From Chloroflexota bacterium (GTDB lineage Bacteria; Chloroflexota; Dehalococcoidia; DSTF01; RBG-16-68-14), in the NCBI GenBank assembly GCA_022573935.1, contig JACZTE010000005.1, positions 1 through 12,835 on the forward strand: 12,835 bases of DNA. The letters run 5' to 3'. Positions 1-6,911 of the stretch are shown here, piece after piece (the first letter of the stretch is position 1; each line of letters opens with the position of its first letter). The translations under genes and the position numbers were made by a program. The notes under the pieces are model-generated. The model ran no database searches, was not told the origin of the DNA, and saw only the letters and a list, made by a program, of their open reading frames with translations.

Positions 1-492
1 CCGGTGGCCGAGTCGGAGGTCGTCGGTGGGCCCTTCATCGAATACAGCGGCATGCACTGGTCCATGTTCTCCCTGGCCGAGTACGCGAATACGTTCGTGA
101 TCGCAGCGCTCACGGCGCTCTTGTTCCTGGGCGGATGGCGCGGCCCTGGGCCTGATTCCGGTTGGACGCAGAACGTGGTTCAGGCCGCATGGCTGGTCGG
201 CAAGACGATGAGCGTGATCTTCGTGATGTTCTGGATTCGAGCAAGCCTGCCGCGCCTCCGCATCGATCAGCTCATGGCGCTGGCATGGAAGGTCCTCGTG
301 CCCATGTCCTTCGCCAGCATGATGCTGACCGCGATCTATCTCTTTTACGGCTGGCCCGATTGGACCATAGCCGTCCTGTCGCTGGCCCTGCTGTTTGGCG
401 TAACGGGCAGCTACTACCTCCGAAGCGGCCGGCGTTCGGCCCTGCCCGTCACCACGAAGCTTCGCGTGGAGAAAGGACGGTTGGTAGGATGA
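1..492 (+). CDS. nuoH: NADH-quinone oxidoreductase subunit H, 3' part
   Basis: This is the C-terminal 163 residues of NuoH (ND1-like), the membrane subunit that helps form the quinone-binding site where the peripheral and membrane arms of complex I meet. The gene enters from outside the window: the first codons (P-V-A-E-S-E) already lie in the family's conserved cytoplasmic loop, so the GTG at position 4 is an internal Val codon, not a start. The diagnostic pattern is AESE..GG...EYSGM followed by SLAEYAN, seen in NuoH proteins just before a transmembrane helix. Three to four hydrophobic segments follow (roughly residues 30-45, 65-80, 95-115 and 120-140). It ends with a TGA that overlaps the nuoI ATG in a 4-base ATGA, a sign of translational coupling. 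The family is certain; the missing 5' half cannot be judged. Confidence 0.95.
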   Translation, partial: PVAESEVVGGPFIEYSGMHWSMFSLAEYANTFVIAALTALLFLGGWRGPGPDSGWTQNVVQAAWLVGKTMSVIFVMFWIRASLPRLRIDQLMALAWKVLVPMSFASMMLTAIYLFYGWPDWTIAVLSLALLFGVTGSYYLRSGRRSALPVTTKLRVEKGRLVG

Positions 493-1106
493 TCGGATTC
501 CTGCGCAGCATGGCCACCACGCTCCGCTCCATGCTTCGAAAGCCGGTAACGGTGGAGTATCCCGGCAAGCCGCTTCCCGGTCGCCAACCAAGCCCGGCGC
601 GGGGCGGAAAGCATCTGCCCATGTCGGACCGCTATCTAGGATTCCCGGCGCTCCTCTGGGACAACGTTGTGGATGAGCCGTCCTGCACGGGGTGCCTGGT
701 GTGCATGCGCTATTGCCCCACCGATTGCATCAAGGTCAGCATGAAAGACAACCCGCTCTTCGCCGAGGGCAAGAGCAGCCGAAGGAAGATCGTCGACGAC
801 TTTCAGATTCGCATGGAGCGCTGCATCCTGTGCGGCATCTGCGTGGAGGTGTGCAACTTCGAGGCCATCGCCATGACGGATTATCACGAGGAGGCGGACA
901 TCAGCCGGGGCGGACTCATCGCCACCAAGGACGATCTCTTCCGCATGGGACGCGATTATCAACAGCGGGCGGGCATTGAGGTCACGCCGGGCATACCGAA
1001 GAAAAAGGCCGAGCCGAAGCAAAAGGGGATCGTGTTGCCGCTGGCGGGGAAACCCAAGCCGAAGACGCCGCCACCGGCGGAAGAGCAGCCGGGGGAGCCA
1101 GCGTGA
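489..1106 (+). CDS. nuoI: NADH-quinone oxidoreductase subunit I (2x[4Fe-4S] ferredoxin-like)
   Basis: NuoI (205 aa) carries clusters N6a and N6b, which pass electrons toward N2 and quinone at the base of the peripheral arm. Two cysteine motifs are visible: C66-x2-C69-x2-C72-x3-C76-P and C112-x2-C115-x2-C118-x3-C122. This is the 8-Cys pattern needed for two [4Fe-4S] clusters. The ATG at 489 is chosen because it overlaps the nuoH stop (ATGA) and gives the expected short amphipathic N-terminus. The protein is longer than the roughly 165-180 residues usual for the family. The excess is a Lys/Pro-rich tail from about residue 165 (PKKKAEPKQK, later PKPKTPPPAEE), likely disordered, of unknown role. 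The last codons overlap the nuoJ GTG start by 4 bases (GTGA). The segment before the first Cys motif (GFPALLWDNVVDEPSCTGC) resembles the Chloroflexota form from memory rather than the enterobacterial one. Confidence 0.96.
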   Translation: MIGFLRSMATTLRSMLRKPVTVEYPGKPLPGRQPSPARGGKHLPMSDRYLGFPALLWDNVVDEPSCTGCLVCMRYCPTDCIKVSMKDNPLFAEGKSSRRKIVDDFQIRMERCILCGICVEVCNFEAIAMTDYHEEADISRGGLIATKDDLFRMGRDYQQRAGIEVTPGIPKKKAEPKQKGIVLPLAGKPKPKTPPPAEEQPGEPA

Positions 1107-1690
1107 GCGTGCAGTTGGGGATGTTCATCGGCATCTCCGTTATCGCCGTGGCGGCGGGCGCGGGCGCAGTCTTGGCGCGGAACGTAGTGTACGCTTCCCT
1201 CTCTCTTCTCTTGTCCCTCATGGCCGTGGCCGGCATCTACATCCTCATCTTCGTGCCGTTCCTAGCCATCGTGCAGGTGTTGATCTACGGCGGCGCCATC
1301 ATCGTCGTCGTGCTCTTCGCCCTGATGCTGACCCGCCGCGACCTGTCGAATGAGAGCCTCAACAACCGCCAGTGGCCATTGGCGGCGGTGACCGCGATCT
1401 CGGGCTTGGGCGTGCTCATCGCCGTAATCCTGGCCAACACCTGGCCAAACAGCGTGCCGGAGGACGAGTTGGGGCCTTTAAGCGTCACCAAAATCGGGAC
1501 GGAGCTGTTCACCCGGTGGGCCGTCCCGTTCGAGCTCGCCTCGCTGCTGCTGCTGGTCGCGCTCATCGGGGCCATTGTGCTGGCCCGGCCTGGCATGCGA
1601 GAAGGATCGAGCTCGAGCACGTCCTCATCGTCAGCGCCATCCTCTTTTCGTTGGGGCTCTACGGCGTGCTGGCCCGGCGCAACGCGGTGA
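1103..1690 (+). CDS. nuoJ: NADH-quinone oxidoreductase subunit J, with an out-of-family C-terminal tail
   Basis: NuoJ (ND6-like) is a membrane subunit next to NuoK in the proton-translocating arm. Residues 1-168 look normal: a GTG start overlapping the nuoI stop, hydrophobic helices at about 5-25, 30-50, 53-78, 93-112 and 142-162, and the family's IVQVLIYGGAIIVVVLFALML segment (split here as IVQVLIYGGA, then IIVVVLFALML) containing the pi-bulge helix. Normal NuoJ would end just after LARPGMREG. Here the frame stays open for 27 more residues (169-195), a Ser-rich stretch that is simply nuoK DNA read in another frame, giving an 85-base overlap with nuoK. The tail looks non-functional, created by loss of the original stop. 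A 3-base deletion (or sequence error) explains both this tail and the missing nuoK start. Confidence 0.9.
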   Translation: MSVQLGMFIGISVIAVAAGAGAVLARNVVYASLSLLLSLMAVAGIYILIFVPFLAIVQVLIYGGAIIVVVLFALMLTRRDLSNESLNNRQWPLAAVTAISGLGVLIAVILANTWPNSVPEDELGPLSVTKIGTELFTRWAVPFELASLLLLVALIGAIVLARPGMREGSSSSTSSSSAPSSFRWGSTACWPGATR

Positions 1691-1911
1691 TGATCCTCCT
1701 CGCCATCGAGCTGATGCTCAACGCCGTGAACATCAACCTCGTCGCCTTCGCCGTCTACACCGCTCCGGATATGTTCATCGGGGTGATCTTCGCGATCTTT
1801 ATCATCACCGTCTCCGCTGCGGAGATCAGCCTGGCGCTGGCCATCGTGTTGCGGCTGTACCGCAGTCGCTCGTCGGTCAACGTGGACGAAGTCAATCTCA
1901 TGAAGTGGTAG
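1606..1911 (+). CDS. nuoK: NadH-quinone oxidoreductase subunit K, lacking a standard start codon
   Basis: NuoK (ND4L-like) is a three-helix subunit whose buried glutamates are part of the central hydrophilic axis of complex I. The frame reads (I)ELEHVLIVSAILFSLGL and then LARRNAVMILLAIELMLNA, with the membrane Glu in IELMLNAVNINL and a second in TVSAAEISLALAI; both are hallmarks of the family. It ends at TAG 1909-1911. From Ile1 (ATC at 1606) it is 101 residues, the normal family length. No ATG, GTG or TTG exists in frame close to the expected N-terminus: TTG 1651, GTG 1666, GTG 1687 and ATG 1690 would all cut into or remove helix 1. The start is therefore placed at ATC 1606, a near-cognate codon that directly follows AGAAGG. 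Whether the gene is translated efficiently cannot be told. It overlaps the extended nuoJ frame. nuoL follows after 52 bases. Confidence 0.85.
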   Translation: MELEHVLIVSAILFSLGLYGVLARRNAVMILLAIELMLNAVNINLVAFAVYTAPDMFIGVIFAIFIITVSAAEISLALAIVLRLYRSRSSVNVDEVNLMKW

Positions 1912-1963
1912 CGAGCGGGCCGGCGTAGAGGAACGGACTCCGGTAAGCGAAAGGAACGAACGC

Positions 1964-3829
1964 TTGGGAATGGAATGGGCATGGCTGCTGCCGGCGATCT
2001 GCGCCGGGGCCTTTTGCGCCAACATCCTGATCGGACGGCGGCTGCCGGGTCAGGGTGCGCTGCTGCCCATCGCCGCCATAGTGGCGGCCTTTGCGTTGTT
2101 CTGGTTCGTCATGAACGACGTGGTGGATAACGGCGCCGGCAGCTTTAGCAGGACCTGGTTCGACGCCGGTGACATTACCATTAACCTCGGCATGACCGTG
2201 GACGAGCTGACCATCATCATGCTCGGCTTGGTGACAGCGGTGGCCCTGGCCGTACAGGTCTTTTCCATCGGCTACATGAAGAACGACCCGCGCCTGCCCT
2301 GGTACTTTGGGGTCCACTCGTTCTTCGCCGCGGCCATGCTGGCCCTGGTGCTCACGGACAATCTTCTGGTCTTCTACATGACGTGGGAGCTCGTCGGCCT
2401 GGGCTCGTACCTGCTCATCGGGTATTGGTACGAACGTCGGTCGGCGGCGGAGGCGGCCAAGAAGGCGTTCCTCACCACCCGCGTTGGCGATGTGGCCCTT
2501 CTGGTGGGCATCCTGGTGCTGTTCAAGGTGACCGGATCGTTCGAGATGAGCGAGATCTTCTCACAGGCCCAGGCTGGCGAAATCAGCGCCACGGCCCTCA
2601 ATCTCTCAACAGCGCTGCTGTTCGTGGGCGCGGCGGCCAAGTCGGCCCAGTTCCCGTTCCACGTGTGGCTGCCCGACGCCATGGAGGGCCCGACGCCGGT
2701 TAGCGCACTGATCCACGCCGCGACGATGGTGGCGGCAGGCGTGTATCTCGTCGCCCGGATGGCGCCTCTGTTCGCGCTGGCGCCCGGAGTGCTAGACCTG
2801 GTGGCGGCCATTGGCCTGGTCACCATATTCATCGGCGCGGCGCTGGCCCTGGCCCAGAACGACATTAAGAAGGTGCTGGCCTATTCCACCATTAGCCAGT
2901 TGGGATTCATGATGCTGGCCATGGGGTCCATCGGATTCACGGCGGGCATCTTCCACTTGCTGACGCATGCATTTTTCAAAGCGCTCCTCTTCCTCGGCGC
3001 GGGGAGCGTCATCCACGGCCTCCATGGAGAACAGGACATGCGGAAGATGGGCGGGCTGAATCGACGCATGCCCCTGACGTACATCATGTTCGTGGTGGGC
3101 AGCTTCGCCCTGGTTGGGCTCTTCCCCCTGAGCGGCTTCTTCAGCAAGGACGAGATTCTGGCCTCGGCGCTGGACGGGCGAAACGTCCTGTGGGTCATCG
3201 GCGCGCTGGTGGGCTCGGCCATGACGGCCCTGTACGTAGCGCGCATGCTATTCATGACCTTCTCAGGTCGAGCGCGGAGCACGGCTGCGGAGCAAGCCCA
3301 TGAATCGCCCGGCGTCATGACCTTGCCGATGCTGGCGCTGATGGTGCCGGCGGCGGGACTTGGCCTGTTGGTGCTGCCGTGGTCGGACTTCAATGGATTC
3401 GCGAGCTTCCTCTCCTTCCCGCCCTTCGGAGCCCACGGTTACGATTTTCGTGCTAACGTGTTCTGGCCTTCGCTGATAATTGCCTGGGTAGCGTTCCTGG
3501 TTGGCCGCCAGCTCTTCTATCGGCCAGAGGGCTTGCCTGCCTCCATCGTGCAGTCGCGATTCCCGGCGCTCTATAGAGTCATCGAGAACAAATTCTATAT
3601 AGATGATCTCTATCAATGGGTTTTCAATCACGTGGTGCTGGTCTTCTCGGCCTTCATCGCTATGTTCGACCGAAAAGTGATCAACGATACGGGCGTGAAC
3701 GGCGTCGGCAGGTTCACCGCATTCAGCGGGATGCTGCTGCGCTACACGGAGACAGGCCTCGTCTCCGCCTATATGCTGACCATCGCCGTTTCGGCCTTCG
3801 TAATTGTGATCATCATCATTACGGCTTAA
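1964..3829 (+). CDS. nuoL: NADH-quinone oxidoreductase subunit L
   Basis: NuoL (621 aa) is the distal antiporter-like proton channel of complex I and carries the long lateral helix at its C-terminus. Key residues are present: Glu142 in the TM5 motif TWELVGLGSYLLIGYW, Lys226 in VGAAAKSAQFPFHVWLPDAM (TM7), His251, Lys302/303 in NDIKKVLAYSTISQLGFMML (TM8 region), H335 and K339 in THAFFKALLFLGAGSVIH, and Lys395 in LSGFFSKDEIL (TM12). The C-terminal part VIENKFYIDDLYQ and the final helix match the lateral-helix anchor. Start choice: TTG 1964 lies 7 bases after AAGGAA (1951-1956). ATG 1970, two codons on, has a 13-base spacing. Either gives an almost identical protein. It lies 52 bases after nuoK and is followed by nuoM after 20 bases. 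Confidence 0.96.
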   Translation: MGMEWAWLLPAICAGAFCANILIGRRLPGQGALLPIAAIVAAFALFWFVMNDVVDNGAGSFSRTWFDAGDITINLGMTVDELTIIMLGLVTAVALAVQVFSIGYMKNDPRLPWYFGVHSFFAAAMLALVLTDNLLVFYMTWELVGLGSYLLIGYWYERRSAAEAAKKAFLTTRVGDVALLVGILVLFKVTGSFEMSEIFSQAQAGEISATALNLSTALLFVGAAAKSAQFPFHVWLPDAMEGPTPVSALIHAATMVAAGVYLVARMAPLFALAPGVLDLVAAIGLVTIFIGAALALAQNDIKKVLAYSTISQLGFMMLAMGSIGFTAGIFHLLTHAFFKALLFLGAGSVIHGLHGEQDMRKMGGLNRRMPLTYIMFVVGSFALVGLFPLSGFFSKDEILASALDGRNVLWVIGALVGSAMTALYVARMLFMTFSGRARSTAAEQAHESPGVMTLPMLALMVPAAGLGLLVLPWSDFNGFASFLSFPPFGAHGYDFRANVFWPSLIIAWVAFLVGRQLFYRPEGLPASIVQSRFPALYRVIENKFYIDDLYQWVFNHVVLVFSAFIAMFDRKVINDTGVNGVGRFTAFSGMLLRYTETGLVSAYMLTIAVSAFVIVIIIITA

Positions 3830-3849
3830 TAACCGGGTAAGGAAGCATC

Positions 3850-5355
3850 CTGGACGACATACTGCTCACCATATTGGTAGCGCTCCCCGCCACGGCGGCT
3901 GGGATCATCCTCCTCATCCCACGGGAGCGCGTCGACCTCATCCGGCTGACAGCCCTAGCATTCGCCACCGCGGGGCTGATCTTCTCCGTCTTTACGTTTA
4001 TTGACTACGACTACAACCAAGGCGGCTTCCAGTTCACCAACAGCTACACATGGCTGCCCGGCCCGTTGGACATAGCCCTGTCTTTGGGCATCGACGGCAT
4101 CTCCGCCCCCATGGTGCTGCTGAACGGCATCGTGCTGTTTGGCGGGGTGCTGGTCTCCCAGACCGTGAAGTACCGCACGCGAGATTTCTTCGTGCTGCTG
4201 TTTGCCCTGTCGGCCGGAGTCTACGGCGTGTTCGTCGCCCGCGACCTGTTCTTCCTGTTCTTCTTCTACGAACTGGCCGTGCTGCCCATGTACCTGCTCA
4301 TCGGGGTCTGGGGCAGCAGCACCGATTTCGGCACGTTCCTGCGCACCAAGGAATACGGGGCCATGAAGCTGATCCTGTATCTGGTGGGGGGCAGCATCCT
4401 GGTCTGGATCGGCATCCTGGCGCTGTACGTCGAGGCTTCGAACCAGGGGGCGGCCACGTTCTCGCTGGTGGGCCTGGGCCAACTGGCCGAGAGCGGGCAG
4501 TTCTCCGAGTCCTTCCAGACCTGGGTGTTCCCGCTGTTCATGGTGGGGTTCGGCGTGCTGGCCGGCCTGTGGCCCTTCCACACCTGGTCGCCCGACGGCC
4601 ACGTGGCGGCGCCCACGGCGGTGAGCATGCTCCATGCCGGCGTGCTGATGAAGCTGGGCGCCTTCGGCATCATCCGGCTGGGGATGCAGCTCCTGCCGGA
4701 GGGCGCCGAATTCTGGATGCCGGCGCTGATCACGCTGGGCACGGTCAACGTCGTCTACGGCGCGATATCGGCGATGGCCCAGACCGATTTCAAGTACATG
4801 GTGGGCTACTCCAGCGTGAGCCACATGGGTTACGTGCTGGTGGGGCTGGCGACGCTCAATCCGATCGGGGTGAACGGGGCGGTGCTCCAGATGTTCTCAC
4901 ACGGCGTAATGACGGCCCTCTTCTTCGCCATGGTAGGCGCCCTATACGACCAGGCCCACACACGCGATATGTCCGTCTTCGGCGGGCTGGCCCAGAAGAT
5001 GCCGCGCTTCGTCGCATTCTTCTCCATTGCCGGGCTCGCCTCGCTTGGGTTACCGGGGCTCTCCGGCTTCGTCGCCGAGTTCAACGTCTTCGTGGGCACG
5101 TTCCAAACCTACCCCGCCCTGGGCGCATTGGGCATCTTAGGCGCGGCGATCACCGCGATCTACATCCTGCGAATGCTGTCCATGGCCTTCTTCGGCCCGG
5201 CCAATGAACGATGGGCCGGCCTGAAGGATATGTCCCACCTGGAGCAGGCCGCGGGCGCATTGCTCATCGCCTTCATCGTCTTCATGGGTGTGTTCCCCAG
5301 CCCGTTCGTCGACCGCATCGCCGATTCGGTGCTGCGCATCCCGGGGGTAGGATAG
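3850..5355 (+). CDS. nuoM: NADH-quinone oxidoreductase subunit M
   Basis: NuoM is one of the three antiporter-like proton channels. Recognisable parts are the TM5 Glu141 in FFYELAVLPMYLLIGVWG, the segment WPFHTWSPDGHVAAPTAVSM then LHAGVLMKLG (Lys268, TM8), TDFKYMVGYSSVSHMGYVLV, and Glu410 in LSGFVAEFNVF (TM12). Numbering is from CTG 3850. Length is 501 aa from CTG 3850 and 493 aa from the first standard start, TTG 3874. The upstream codons read (I)LDDILLTILVALP, the typical NuoM N-terminus, and AAGGA (3839-3843) stands 6 bases before CTG 3850 or 3 before ATC 3847. A non-standard start is thus more likely than TTG 3874, which would cut helix 1. Unusually, the TM7 position of the essential Lys (Lys234 of E. 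coli NuoM) is Leu237 (codon 4558-4560). Confidence 0.93.
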   Translation: MDDILLTILVALPATAAGIILLIPRERVDLIRLTALAFATAGLIFSVFTFIDYDYNQGGFQFTNSYTWLPGPLDIALSLGIDGISAPMVLLNGIVLFGGVLVSQTVKYRTRDFFVLLFALSAGVYGVFVARDLFFLFFFYELAVLPMYLLIGVWGSSTDFGTFLRTKEYGAMKLILYLVGGSILVWIGILALYVEASNQGAATFSLVGLGQLAESGQFSESFQTWVFPLFMVGFGVLAGLWPFHTWSPDGHVAAPTAVSMLHAGVLMKLGAFGIIRLGMQLLPEGAEFWMPALITLGTVNVVYGAISAMAQTDFKYMVGYSSVSHMGYVLVGLATLNPIGVNGAVLQMFSHGVMTALFFAMVGALYDQAHTRDMSVFGGLAQKMPRFVAFFSIAGLASLGLPGLSGFVAEFNVFVGTFQTYPALGALGILGAAITAIYILRMLSMAFFGPANERWAGLKDMSHLEQAAGALLIAFIVFMGVFPSPFVDRIADSVLRIPGVG

Positions 5356-5392
5356 TGACCGCTCAGAGTTCCAGGAGTGAGGCGTCGCGCGC

Positions 5393-6838
5393 ATGTCGAA
5401 TGAGCTAAACCTCGACTACTCGCTCCTGACGCCGGAGTTCTGCCTGGGCGGGCTGGCGGCGCTGATCCTCGCGCTCGATCTCTTCGCGCCGCGCTTCCGC
5501 AAGGAGTGGCTGCCCTACCTGACGGCGGCCGGCCTGGTGGCGATCCTGGTGCTCTCGCTCGGCTGGGTGAACAAGGAGAGCGACTTCGCCGGGCTGATCT
5601 TCATCGATAACTACACGACGTTCTTCCGGGTCCTCTTCATCGCCAGCACCGCAACCGTAGCGCTCGCCTCGGCTCACTACGTCCAGGCGCGGCTGCGCAA
5701 CCCCGGCGAGTACTACGCGCTGCTTGTGCTCTCGACTATCGGCGCGATCTATATGGCGGCGGCGAGGGAGCTACTGACCGCATACATCTCGCTGGAGCTG
5801 CTCAGCTTCTGCCTCTACGTGCTCGTCTCCTTCTCCACCAGCGACCGCCGCTCGCACGAAGGCGGGCTGAAGTACATGCTCCTGGGCGCGTTCGCCTCGG
5901 CGCTCCTCCTCTACGGCCTCAGCTTCATCTACGGCTCCGCAGGCTCCACCTTCTACGACGAGATCGCCGCCGCTTACGCGGGCGGGACGGAAGGCTTCGA
6001 GCTGGGGCTGCTGATGGGGCTGGTGCTGGTGCTGGCCGGGTTAGGCTTCAAGGTAGCGGCGGTGCCCTTCCACATGTGGACGCCCGACGCCTACGAAGGA
6101 GCGCCTCTGCCCATCACGGCCTACCTCTCCGCGACCTCGAAGGCGGCAGGCTTCGCCCTGCTGCTGCGGCTCTTCTCGGGCGCGTTCATGCCGGTGCGAG
6201 ACGACTGGCAGTGGATGATCGCGGCGCTGGCCGCGATAACGATGGTGGTGGGAAACCTGGTGGCGCTCCAACAGAGCAACATCAAGCGGCTGCTCGCCTA
6301 TTCCTCTATCGGCCAGGTGGGGTACATGCTGATGGCGCTGGCTGCGCTCTCCTCAGCATCGGCGAGCGCGCTACTGCTGCACCTCTCGGGCTACGTCATC
6401 ACCAACCTGGCGGCGTTCATCTGCATCATCGCCTGGTACAACCTGACCGACAAGGAGGAGATCCGAGGCTTCCGCGGCATGGCAGAGCGAGCGCCGCTGC
6501 TGGCGGCGGTGCTGGCGGCGGCCCTCTTCTCGCTTTCGGGCATGCCCCTCTTCGCGGGCTTCTTCACGAAGTTCATCCTCTTCCAGGCCGTAGCGAGCGA
6601 AGGCTTCCTCTGGCTCACCATCATCGCCGTCACCATGAGCTTCGTCTCGCTCTACTACTACCTGATGGTGATCAAGGAGATGTACATCTCCGAGCCGGAG
6701 GAGCCCGGACGGCTACAGGTGCCGGTGCTGCTCAGCGGGCTCGCGGTGGCGCTGGTCGCGGGCGTGTTCTACGTGGGGATCTACCCCCGTCACCTCTTCG
6801 AGGTGGCGGAGGAGGCGACGAAGCTGCTCTTCGCTTGA
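5393..6838 (+). CDS. nuoN: NADH-quinone oxidoreductase subunit N
   Basis: NuoN (481 aa) is the antiporter-like channel nearest the NuoJ/K/A core and is the last gene of the operon. The conserved charged residues are present: Glu135 (AYISLELLSFCLYVL, TM5), Lys220 (GLGFKVAAVPFHMWTPDAYEG, TM7), Lys298 in QQSNIKRLLAYSSIGQVGYM (TM8), and Lys393 (FAGFFTKFILF, TM12). Length is typical of the family. The ATG at 5393 is preceded by an in-frame stop at 5378. The purine-rich AGGAGTGAGG (5373-5382) is the best ribosome site, at a slightly long 10-15 base spacing. The gap after nuoM is 37 bases. A strong hairpin begins 21 bases after the stop. Confidence 0.96.
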   Translation: MSNELNLDYSLLTPEFCLGGLAALILALDLFAPRFRKEWLPYLTAAGLVAILVLSLGWVNKESDFAGLIFIDNYTTFFRVLFIASTATVALASAHYVQARLRNPGEYYALLVLSTIGAIYMAAARELLTAYISLELLSFCLYVLVSFSTSDRRSHEGGLKYMLLGAFASALLLYGLSFIYGSAGSTFYDEIAAAYAGGTEGFELGLLMGLVLVLAGLGFKVAAVPFHMWTPDAYEGAPLPITAYLSATSKAAGFALLLRLFSGAFMPVRDDWQWMIAALAAITMVVGNLVALQQSNIKRLLAYSSIGQVGYMLMALAALSSASASALLLHLSGYVITNLAAFICIIAWYNLTDKEEIRGFRGMAERAPLLAAVLAAALFSLSGMPLFAGFFTKFILFQAVASEGFLWLTIIAVTMSFVSLYYYLMVIKEMYISEPEEPGRLQVPVLLSGLAVALVAGVFYVGIYPRHLFEVAEEATKLLFA

Positions 6839-6859
6839 GCCAGAACGTCGATGTAGCAA

Positions 6860-6887
6860 AGGGGGCGGCCCGCATGGGCCGCCCCCT
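6860..6887. terminator. Hairpin between convergent nuoN and glnA
   Basis: A perfect 12-bp inverted repeat lies here: AGGGGGCGGCCC (6860-6871), loop GCAT, GGGCCGCCCCCT (6876-6887). It sits in the 73-base gap between two genes that face each other, so it can fold in either transcript. The minus-strand exit is followed by a short TTT and the plus-strand exit by CTGGCG, so neither has a real U-tract. A factor-assisted or U-poor intrinsic terminator and 3'-end stabiliser is the most likely role. Confidence 0.75.
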
Positions 6888-6911
6888 CTGGCGTTAGTAG
6901 CAACGTCGACC

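Noticed and set aside
162..488. Plus-strand open frame running into nuoI from 162, suggesting a longer NuoI.
   Set aside because: It overlaps nuoH in another frame, has no family similarity before Met at 489, and the ATGA junction at 489 is typical of coupled nuo genes.
1372..1605. Extending nuoK upstream to the in-frame GTG at 1372.
   Set aside because: It would add 78 residues that overlap the conserved part of nuoJ in another frame and do not resemble any NuoK N-terminus.
4050..5207. 385-codon plus-strand frame inside nuoM.
   Set aside because: It is an alternative frame of nuoM with Arg/Gly/His-rich low-complexity content; NuoM itself is unmistakable.
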